Assembly (NCBI RefSeq): GCF_008189685.1
Contig: NZ_CP043312.1
Span: forward strand, 1 to 64,000
Direction of reading: 5' to 3'
DNA length: 64,000 nucleotides
Source of the DNA: Candidatus Sneabacter namystus
GTDB lineage: Bacteria > Pseudomonadota > Alphaproteobacteria > Rickettsiales > Rickettsiaceae
Shown here piece by piece: positions 34,290-41,073 of this stretch. The notes under the pieces were generated by a model. That model was not told the DNA's origin, made no database searches, and worked only from the letters and a program-made list of their open reading frames with translations. A program made the translations under genes and the position numbers. How positions within the stretch are numbered: position 1 is the stretch's first letter; each line of letters opens with the position of its first letter.

Positions 34290-36377
34290 TTATTGCGATG
34301 TTGTATCTACTACTGCTTCAAGATCTCCCATAGGACCTGCTGCATCTACATGATGTGCAGGTTGAGAAGTCACAGACCCTGCCGCTGCGGCTGCACCTTC
34401 TTCTGCACGATCAACAAGGCCACCTGCTGCTGCATCTGCATGACGTGGAGATTTGCCCCCTGCCGCATCTACATGATGTGCAGATTCAGGAGTCATACCT
34501 GCTGCTGCTGCATCTACATGATGTGGAGCTTGCCCTGCCGCATCTACATGACGTAGAAATTGCCCTGCCGCATCTGCATGACGTGAGGCTTGCCCTGCTG
34601 CATCGGCATGATGCGCAGATTGAGAAGTCACAGACCCTGCCGCTGCGGCTGCACGATCAACAAGGCCAACTTTTGCTTTACCTGAAAGACATATCTTCAA
34701 GAAAGCGTGATTTGCAAATGGTGGTAAATTGTTAGGTGCTAAATAATTGCCAACTATGTTAAGAAGCTCTTTCGCTAGACCAAAGCTTTGATGAACATTT
34801 TCAAATACCTTATCCCTATCCTTGTTGAACTTTATGAATCGACTTGTCAGATCATCGTTATTAGAAGATGGATCAAGTCCTACAATGGTAAGGCCAAAAG
34901 CACCTGTAGCTATACTACCTATTATAGTGCCTGTTAGATCAAGCTTTGTGAGACTAGATAAGTCTGCAAAAGCACCTGGAGCTATACCACCATTTATTGT
35001 GGCACTATCAAGATCAAGCTCTGTGAGACTAGATAAGTCTGCAAAAGCACCTGGAGCTATGTCTCCTTCTATTGTGGAATGCCTGAGAATAAGACTTGTG
35101 AGGCTGACAAGGTCTTGAAAAGCACCTGGAGCTATACCTACTTTAGCATAGGTTAGATCAAGCGTTGTGAGACTAGATAAGCCTGCAAAAGTACCTGGAG
35201 CTATACCTTTTTCTCCAAAGGAATAGGAAATATAAAGCTTTGTGAGACTAGATAAGCCTGCAAAAGTACCTAGAGCTATGTCGCCTTCGGAATACTTGAG
35301 ACTAAGACTTGTGAGGCTGACAAGGTCTTGAAAAGCACCTGGAACTATGCCGCCTTCTATTTTGGCACCTGATAAACTAAGACTTGTGAGACTAGATAAG
35401 CCTGCAAAAGTACCTGGAGCTATATTTCCCCTTATTGTGGCATATTTTAGATCAAGCTCTGTGAGACTAGATAAGCCTGCAAAAGCACCTGGAGCTATGC
35501 CGCCTTCTATTTTGGCATCTTCAAGATGAAGCTTTGTGAGACTAGGTAAGCCTGCAAAAGCATCTGGAGCTATACTACCATTTATTGTGGCACCTTCAAG
35601 ATGAAGCTTTGTGAGACTAGATAAGCCTGCAAAAGCATCTGGAACTATGCCGCCTTCTATTTTGGTATAGCCTAGATTAAGCGTTGTGAGACTAGATAAG
35701 CCTGCAAAAGTACCTGGAGCTATACCGCCTTCTATTGTGGAATACATGAAACTAAGACTTGTGAGGCTGACAAGGTCTCGAAAAGCACCTGGCGCTATAT
35801 TTCCCCTTATCGTGGCGCTCTCAAGATTAAGACTTGTGAGGCTGACAAGGTCTTGAAAAGCACCTGGATATATACAACCCTCTATTGTGGCACGTTCAAG
35901 ATGAAGCTCTGTGAGACTAGATAAGCCTGCAAAAATACCTGGAGCTATGCCGCCTTCTATTTTGGCATAGCCTAGATTAAGCGTTGTGAGACTAGATAAG
36001 CATGCAAAAGCATCTGGAGCTATACTACCTATTTTGGCATAGCTTAGATTAAGACTTGTGAGGCTGACAAGGTCTTGAAAAGCACCTGGCGCTATATTTC
36101 CCCTTATCGTGGCGCTCTCAAGATTAAGACTTGTGAGGCTGACAAGGTCTTGAAAAGCACCTGGATATATACAACCCTCTATTGTGGCACGTTCAAGATC
36201 AAGCTCTGTGAGACTAGATAAGCCTGCAAAAATACCTGGAGCTATGCCGCCTTCTATTGTGACATGGCGTAGATCCAGCGTTGTAATATCTGTTGGATAT
36301 TGCTTACCCGCTATTGTAACTGTTTTTGGTGGCATAATATATTGCTTACCCGCTATTGTAACTGTTTCTGGTGGCAT
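34290..36377 (-). CDS. LRR protein with HVDAA tail, 695 aa (third close copy)
   Basis: Starts MPPETVTIAGKQYI followed directly by MPPKTVTIAGKQYPTDIT, i.e. the first 14 codons are duplicated. Residues 30-500 are LRR units of 23-26 residues (IAPGAFAGLSSLTKLHLEDAKI). Instead of the KEVLRF module there is a different helical stretch, with HQSFGLAKELLNIVGNYL and LPPFANHAFLKICLSGKAK (about 525-565), a weaker match to the same F-box-like pattern. The tail is again SAHHADAAGQ/HVDAA repeats with GDLEAVVDTTSQ at the end. The promoter-like element upstream matches that of the 15128 gene. Confidence 0.8.
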   Translation of the reverse strand: MPPETVTIAGKQYIMPPKTVTIAGKQYPTDITTLDLRHVTIEGGIAPGIFAGLSSLTELDLERATIEGCIYPGAFQDLVSLTSLNLESATIRGNIAPGAFQDLVSLTSLNLSYAKIGSIAPDAFACLSSLTTLNLGYAKIEGGIAPGIFAGLSSLTELHLERATIEGCIYPGAFQDLVSLTSLNLESATIRGNIAPGAFRDLVSLTSLSFMYSTIEGGIAPGTFAGLSSLTTLNLGYTKIEGGIVPDAFAGLSSLTKLHLEGATINGSIAPDAFAGLPSLTKLHLEDAKIEGGIAPGAFAGLSSLTELDLKYATIRGNIAPGTFAGLSSLTSLSLSGAKIEGGIVPGAFQDLVSLTSLSLKYSEGDIALGTFAGLSSLTKLYISYSFGEKGIAPGTFAGLSSLTTLDLTYAKVGIAPGAFQDLVSLTSLILRHSTIEGDIAPGAFADLSSLTELDLDSATINGGIAPGAFADLSSLTKLDLTGTIIGSIATGAFGLTIVGLDPSSNNDDLTSRFIKFNKDRDKVFENVHQSFGLAKELLNIVGNYLAPNNLPPFANHAFLKICLSGKAKVGLVDRAAAAAGSVTSQSAHHADAAGQASRHADAAGQFLRHVDAAGQAPHHVDAAAAGMTPESAHHVDAAGGKSPRHADAAAGGLVDRAEEGAAAAAGSVTSQPAHHVDAAGPMGDLEAVVDTTSQ

Positions 36378-36405
36378 AATTAATACTCTTACTTAAAAAA
36401 GGACT

Positions 36406-36434
36406 ATTTTATAAAAGTATTCTAAATAAAGCAA
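36406..36434 (-). promoter_or_regulatory. Putative promoter of the 34290-36377 LRR gene
   Basis: TTGCTT (36429-36434), 17-base spacer, TAAAAT (36406-36411) on the minus strand, identical to the element at 18116-18144. Confidence 0.5.
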
Positions 36435-36520
36435 ATTTTTTTTAACACACTCCCTGATAGCCGGTTGCATAAGTAGTAAGAGATTATAGAGTCAATGTGA
36501 TAGATGGTTGAAAAGGGCAT
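36410..36520. repeat. Repeated 5' flank of LRR genes (copy 3)
   Basis: Matches 20341-20452 in inverted orientation and, for its first 70 bases, 18121-18190. It ends at the phage terminase remnant, a junction not present in the other copies. Confidence 0.8.
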
Positions 36521-36988
36521 TTGCTGCCGCATTATCTAGATGTTTTAGAAGATAAGAAGTACAGGTATCGAAAAATTGTACTGCCGCACGATCAAGCAAG
36601 GCGAAATGCTTTTGGCACAACTGTTTTAATGGAGGCAGATAGCCTTGCTAAAGAAAAGGGATTACCTCCTATTGAGATTGGAAAGATGATAGCTAGAGAT
36701 ACGAGAATATACCAAGCGTTAGATTTTCTAGCATCAGGTAAGTGCTTTATTGATGAGGGCAATTGCAAAGAGGGGATAGAAGGGCTAGAGGGCTTTATGC
36801 ATGAAAAGCGCTCAACGCATAGTGCTTCAACAAAAGAGACAGATATAGCAGATAGTTTTTGCTATATGGCAAGTGATGCAAAGGCAAATGAGGGCAATTG
36901 CACATTTCTTAACAGCCTTGATAAATTGCCAAGGGACTTGCGAAAAATGCCAGCTGTTTTTCGGTCAACAAAACCGCGCTTGCGATAA
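36521..36988 (+). pseudogene. Phage terminase large subunit C-terminal remnant
   Basis: The frame (first codon TTG) reads HYLDVLEDKKYRYRKIVLPH, then later RDTRIYQALDFLASGKCFID, EGIEGLEGFMHEKRSTHS and ETDIADSFCYMASDAK. This is the layout of the nuclease-domain end of phage terminases (HYLxxL...LPHD..., CWFDE..C..GL..L, H..DAFRY). The ATPase part is missing and the fragment begins right after a repeated flank, so it is a prophage relic. Confidence 0.7.
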
Positions 36989-36995
36989 ATCAAAC

Positions 36996-37472
36996 TCAAT
37001 TAGAAGGCACTGCTACATCTTCATTAAAATCATCACCAGGAGCAGCCCCCATCATCGCATCACTAAAACCAAGACCAACCTGATCACTAGTAACATGCTT
37101 GTGTCCATCGAAAGCACAATTTGGATATTTGTTGTGATCCTGATCGCAATAAGCATTAGTTGAATATCCTCGCTTATGTGTTCCACAAGGCTTGTTATTT
37201 CCTATGGAAGGGATGTTTATACCATTTCCATCACCGTCATCCATATGTTTGGCCACGTCAAGAGTAGAGTCGATCATTTTTCCTTTCTGAAAGATATCTT
37301 CCTGGAAGCAATCTATACGTTCATTAATTGAGATAAGACTCCCTGGATCTCCTTCAGTTCTCAGCTTTTGAAGCGTGTCACAGTTTACTGTATGTCCTCC
37401 GCGTTTTATTACTCCAAAGAGCGTTTCACACTGTGCTTCACTTTTGTTGCCTTTGTTATCATCCACAAGCAT
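36996..37472 (-). CDS. Cys/His/Asp-rich protein of unknown function, 158 aa
   Basis: Last gene of a chain of four on the minus strand. The ATG overlaps the previous gene's TAA (TAATG), indicating translational coupling. Six or more Cys and several His are scattered along it (QCETLF, NCDTLQ, PCGTHKR, YCDQDH, PNCAFDGHKH), and a DDGDGNG stretch lies in the middle. The C-terminal end is acidic. No family is recognised and there is no signal peptide. Confidence 0.5.
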   Translation of the reverse strand: MLVDDNKGNKSEAQCETLFGVIKRGGHTVNCDTLQKLRTEGDPGSLISINERIDCFQEDIFQKGKMIDSTLDVAKHMDDGDGNGINIPSIGNNKPCGTHKRGYSTNAYCDQDHNKYPNCAFDGHKHVTSDQVGLGFSDAMMGAAPGDDFNEDVAVPSN

Positions 37473-37732
37473 TAATGGTACTGTTGGTCGTTACCGTGTT
37501 GTTCGCTTTTGTATATCTTGTTGTGAGGCATGCCAAAGTATACATTTTTGTACAACAAATAGAACAAGCAGCTAGGACACATTAACTTATCTTTGACTAT
37601 AACTAGAGGATCACTTGGTAGTAATCCCTCGCATTTTAACCATATGTATAAATATCTTTCCGAGTGTGCTCCACTATCGTCACGTTCCTTCTCAAACTTT
37701 TTGGTGTCATGACTAACATTAGTAAAATTCAC
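37472..37732 (-). CDS. Small protein with CPxC pair, 86 aa
   Basis: GTG start at 37732, nine bases after the stop of the previous gene; the stop overlaps the next start by one base. The protein holds LPSDPLVIVKDKLMCPSCLF, a possible zinc-type Cys pair, and is followed by FGMPHNKIYK. Function unknown. Its position between coupled genes is the main support. Confidence 0.45.
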   Translation of the reverse strand: MNFTNVSHDTKKFEKERDDSGAHSERYLYIWLKCEGLLPSDPLVIVKDKLMCPSCLFYLLYKNVYFGMPHNKIYKSEQHGNDQQYH

Positions 37733-37741
37733 GAAGCAGAA

Positions 37742-38365
37742 TTATTCTTCTGTCGTTAATTTATAATTTTTGGCAACGGCTTGCAAATCTGTTATTAACT
37801 TTGAGTAATCCTCTCTTAACTTGCCATCATAGAACTGGCGCCACGGCTTGCCTGCGACTTTTCTTTCAAATTTTCTCTGCTCGCGTGCTAAGAATTTACT
37901 TTCTTTGAAATGATAGCTAACAAAGTCTTCTATTTTCAGTTTTTCTTGCACTACATCGACAAAATCTCTCCTTATTTTGTTTAAGACTTGCTCGTTTATT
38001 ACCTTATCATAATTGAAAGCAATATATATTCTATACTCATTGTCGTGTTCTAGTATTGTTGCAGTACAACATGGACCAGTATTTTTCAAAGAAAACATTT
38101 GTGGAAATGACTGTATATCTTCGTATATTTTCTTGCAGCTTTCTATTACTTCTCTGGTATGGCCATTCTCTTTCAACGTTTTTGCTAATTCAACCTCTGC
38201 GAATTTCTTGAGTTTATCATGCTCTGATATTGCTTTTAAGTTTAACTTGTCTAGCAAACTGTAGCAGTTAGGACGACTCACATGGTAACGCAACCCAACG
38301 AAAGCGCGGTGCAAAATGGGCTTTGGTAAGTGATGTATCGTACCCCAACTTAAAGAACGTATCAT
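37742..38365 (-). CDS. Unknown protein with basic acid-free N-terminus, 207 aa
   Basis: Start taken at the ATG of an ATGA overlap with the preceding gene's TGA (38362-38365); a start five codons earlier is also open. The first 36 residues (MIRSLSWGTIHHLPKPILHR and on to NCYSLL) contain many Arg/His and no Asp or Glu, resembling a mitochondrial targeting sequence. The remainder is charged and helical with NTGPCCTATILEHDNEYRIY and a C-terminal part KFLAREQRKFERK. No family recognised. It is the second gene of the coupled cluster. Confidence 0.55.
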   Translation of the reverse strand: MIRSLSWGTIHHLPKPILHRAFVGLRYHVSRPNCYSLLDKLNLKAISEHDKLKKFAEVELAKTLKENGHTREVIESCKKIYEDIQSFPQMFSLKNTGPCCTATILEHDNEYRIYIAFNYDKVINEQVLNKIRRDFVDVVQEKLKIEDFVSYHFKESKFLAREQRKFERKVAGKPWRQFYDGKLREDYSKLITDLQAVAKNYKLTTEE

Positions 38366-38880
38366 ATCTGTTCGGGACAAAAATCTGAAAAACTATGTTC
38401 TCCCGAACACACGGTTTCTGTACACTTAGCCTGCTTGCATGGAATGTGGTAGAGAGTATCTAGTGATTGTGTATATGCCTCAGGGCAGTACATATCATCT
38501 AGCGCAGACACAACGATGTCTGGATAAGGTTCCTTGAGTGCTCCTTCAGATTTGAGTTTGTCCGCTACTCCTTTGAGTAAAGCAACATTGTCTCTATCAA
38601 AACTTTGCAGGATCATCAGCACAATTGGCGTCGTTTTGCTGCCGTTATAAGGCATACCACCATTTTTCTTATCGATGTACTTTAGTACCTCTTCATCTTT
38701 GTACTGTTCTTTAGTGAGAGTTTTTAACAATTTAAAATCTTTCTCTCTTACTGTTGTATTACAGTCTTCCAGACCTTTTAGTATAGGAGAATCTTTGACT
38801 TTTTGTTTCCATTTTGGCTCTTGTACTTTAACTGCTTCTCTTTTTGCACTTTTCGCAAGGAGATTGAAAGATCGTTTCAT
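38362..38880 (-). CDS. Unknown protein with basic N-terminus, 172 aa, first of four coupled genes
   Basis: Starts MKRSFNLLAKSAKREAVKV, basic and helical with no acidic residue before position 15. The middle (SKTTPIVLMILQSFDRDNVA) loosely resembles an ankyrin-type helix pair, and the C-terminus is Cys-rich (CKQAKC, TVCSG, FCPEQ). A ribosome-binding sequence GAGGTA and a TATAAT box lie upstream. The start context CTAATTGAGGTA-ATG is the same as that of the gene at 39399-40124, so the two are probably co-regulated. Function unknown. Confidence 0.55.
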   Translation of the reverse strand: MKRSFNLLAKSAKREAVKVQEPKWKQKVKDSPILKGLEDCNTTVREKDFKLLKTLTKEQYKDEEVLKYIDKKNGGMPYNGSKTTPIVLMILQSFDRDNVALLKGVADKLKSEGALKEPYPDIVVSALDDMYCPEAYTQSLDTLYHIPCKQAKCTETVCSGEHSFSDFCPEQI

Positions 38881-38887
38881 AACAAAT

Positions 38888-38921
38888 TACCTCAATTAGT
38901 CAATTGACTGTAGCCATTATA
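38888..38921 (-). promoter_or_regulatory. Promoter/RBS cassette of the four-gene cluster
   Basis: On the minus strand TATAAT (38916-38921) is followed by 16 bases and the 12-mer CTAATTGAGGTA (38888-38899), then 7 bases to the ATG. GAGGT is a strong Shine-Dalgarno match. No good -35 box is visible at the expected distance. The same cassette is at 40131-40159. Confidence 0.6.
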
Positions 38922-39147
38922 CCTCAAAAATTGATAAAGAAGTTCTTAGTTGCAATGTAGCAAATTGCAAAAAGTATTGACATTCATGCGTAGGCTCCAA
39001 AAGGAAGAGTTAAGTGGTAAAGAGCACACACATAAAAATTTTGTGGGATTTTGCATAGGTTAAAAAATTTGACAAAATAATTAACCTTATGTTATTTCAA
39101 AAAAATAGCGGGAGTGTAGACGAAGGAAGGTGAATTAACCTAAGTCT

Positions 39148-39420
39148 ATGCCCCACCTCTTAGTAATACTTTCTCCGCAGTTTTTCCTGCTTTTTTTGAT
39201 TCTGATGATTTTAATTTTCTTATATGCTATCACATTGTTTCAGCTCTCCACAGAGCTCCTTATACTTTTTCTAGTACAACTCTTTTTTACAGTAATGTAT
39301 TTGTTTAAAAGCAAAAGGATTTATACCAGAAAAGCCAGCTGTTCTACCAGCACCGATAATCAACGGATTACAGGCCCTATAAAGATTATACTTCATTACT
39401 ACTCCTCTTCCGTCACATAG
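39148..39420 (+). CDS. Small putative membrane protein, 90 aa (doubtful)
   Basis: The first 55 residues are very hydrophobic (FFLLFLILMILIFLYAITLF and LLILFLVQLFFTVMYLF), making two membrane spans, followed by a basic tail. It overlaps the 3' end of the 39399 gene on the other strand by 22 bases. A weak TTGACA lies at 39069. The 38922-39147 interval before it has no other gene. It could be a small membrane protein or a chance frame in T-rich DNA. Confidence 0.25.
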   Translation: MPHLLVILSPQFFLLFLILMILIFLYAITLFQLSTELLILFLVQLFFTVMYLFKSKRIYTRKASCSTSTDNQRITGPIKIILHYYSSSVT

Positions 39421-40124
39421 TCACACAAAAGATCGTTTGTCATTTGTTTACCAAGGAGGTGGGGTAATATCTCACGAACTGGAAAATTATCGTCATCATT
39501 ATAAGGTAAATAAGTTTGAAGAATTTCATCTTCTTCGCCAATGAACTTGTGTTTTGCACAGTCCTCGCTAAATTTTGGTAAGGTCAATATGTACCCTTTC
39601 ATAACCTCACTTATTTCCTTGTTTTTAGATCTGTGCAAAGTTGCAGTTACTGGACTAACATTATAACAATCTGTATCGAGAAGTTCATCTCTTGAGGGTT
39701 TTTCTTGATCTAAAATCTTTTTCAGCTCATCGACCCTCTCTTCTCTTATCATATGCACTAATGCAAGACACCGTTTTTCTTGTTCTTCGTCTGTATCACT
39801 TGTGACATCAGTCTTGGCAGTAAAAGAATATTCTCCCCTCTGCATATGCGTGGCAGATGTGATATCACCTTCCTTCGATTGGATAGAACCAGTAGTAGAT
39901 GTATCTTTTTCTGCATCTATGGCATGAGAATCTTCCTCATATAATCTCGCATTCTTTAAAATTTCTTCCACATTAGGTGGTACACCTCTTTCCCTATATT
40001 TTTCAAAACCTGCATCTATATCCTGATAAAATTGTTCAGATGGCTTTCTGCTATAGTGTATACCTCTACAAGCATAGGAAGAAGATGACTTTAAAACACC
40101 CAATCCAGTGAAAATTCTCTTCAT
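39399..40124 (-). CDS. Unknown protein with mitochondrial-presequence-like N-terminus, 241 aa
   Basis: The N-terminus MKRIFTGLGVLKSSSSYAC then RGIHYSRKPSEQ has six basic and no acidic residues in 29, and RGIHYS resembles a mitochondrial processing site. The middle (residues 60-110) is Ser/Thr/Asp-rich; residues 120-190 hold VHMIREERVDELKKIL and YNVSPVTATLHRSKNKEISE, similar to one or two ankyrin-like units. The C-terminus is acidic (CDYVTEEE). It shares the start MKRxF and upstream cassette with the 38362-38880 gene. No function can be assigned; a host-directed protein is an inference. Confidence 0.55.
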   Translation of the reverse strand: MKRIFTGLGVLKSSSSYACRGIHYSRKPSEQFYQDIDAGFEKYRERGVPPNVEEILKNARLYEEDSHAIDAEKDTSTTGSIQSKEGDITSATHMQRGEYSFTAKTDVTSDTDEEQEKRCLALVHMIREERVDELKKILDQEKPSRDELLDTDCYNVSPVTATLHRSKNKEISEVMKGYILTLPKFSEDCAKHKFIGEEDEILQTYLPYNDDDNFPVREILPHLLGKQMTNDLLCDYVTEEE

Positions 40125-40130
40125 AAAAAC

Positions 40131-40159
40131 TACCTCAATTAGGTTAATACGTGATTATA
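40131..40159 (-). promoter_or_regulatory. Promoter/RBS cassette of the 39399-40124 gene
   Basis: TATAAT (40154-40159) followed by 11 bases and CTAATTGAGGTA (40131-40142), then six bases to the ATG. Same order and same 12-mer as at 38888-38921. Confidence 0.6.
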
Positions 40160-40255
40160 ACTGATATGTGCCAGAAATATAAAAGTGTTTTTGGTTTGGT
40201 ACTTCGTGTGAAGCATAAAAAGAGGTAAACTAGGGAAGAAAAAAATGATAAGTCT

Positions 40256-40914
40256 ATGTTTTACTCAAAAGACAATAAGGTGTTGCAAAACTCATATGAG
40301 GGGACAAATGCACTAGATAATTTGGGTACATGTCTATGTCTCAGGTATGCTGTGCTGTGGCTCGTGAGACATTTGAAGATAATCCTGAGGCACTTGTAAA
40401 GAGGCTGTATTTAAGTCATAAGCACAAACAGGGAGCTAAAATCAGTGAGGAAGAGTTCAATGAAGAGTATGGCAGTTCTGGTGTTAGTTGGGATCCTAAC
40501 ATGACACGTGAGTTTGCGGATTACTTGAGTGATTTGCATGAGCATCGAGCTAAGAATGAGTACATCATCTCTAAAGGACAGGGTGGTTTAATAGAAGGTA
40601 TTGCTAAGTTTGGAACAAGCGTTGCAACATTATTTGCATCTCCCACAAATATAGCACTTGGTTTGATTCCGGTATTTCCAAAAACAACGTTGATGATGGG
40701 AGCTAAGTTTGGCACTTTGGCAGCCAAAACTGGGCAAGCAGCAGTTGCATCAGGTCTTGCTCAAGCAGCAACAGAGCCATTACTAAAGGCAGCTTATAGC
40801 CAGGAACAAACAGATTACGGCATTAGCAACTCTTTATCTAATCAGAAGTTGCATAAAAATTACATATCAAACGGTGAGATATATAGTCTTCCAACATCAA
40901 AGCTAATTGATTGA
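40256..40914 (+). pseudogene. Frameshifted fragment of a phage virion-type protein
   Basis: An opening MFYSKDNKVLQNSYEGTNAL in one frame is followed, after a shift near 40325-40335, by SQVCCAVARETFEDNPEALV, then FNEEYGSSGVSWDPNMTREF, LIEGIAKFGTSVATLFASP and GLAQAATEPLLKAAYSQEQT. This resembles the N-terminal region of large structural proteins of podovirus-like prophages (a WDxxMT segment, then a Gly/Ala hydrophobic stretch, then an EP motif). The remaining, usually enzymatic, part is absent. The second frame alone codes 194 residues. It fits with the terminase remnant as prophage debris. Confidence 0.55.
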
Positions 40915-40935
40915 GGTGGTGTAAAAATATATTGC

Positions 40936-41073
40936 ACCTTGCAGAAAAAAATCAAAGAGCGATATTTCCCTGCAAAGTGCATAACTACGTTCAAGAAATT
41001 ATAAAGCCACCATCATTACTCAGATATCTCAGAAAATAAAAGTTCAGTTCCTCCAACAATTTTTAGCATAGCG
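40936..41073. repeat. Repeat shared with 14874-15013
   Basis: The 3' end and downstream flank of the 41016 gene recur at 14874-15013 with about nine tenths identity by eye, including the flank GAGCGATATTTCCCTGCAAA. This shows a second truncated copy of the gene existed next to the LRR gene at 15128. Confidence 0.8.
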
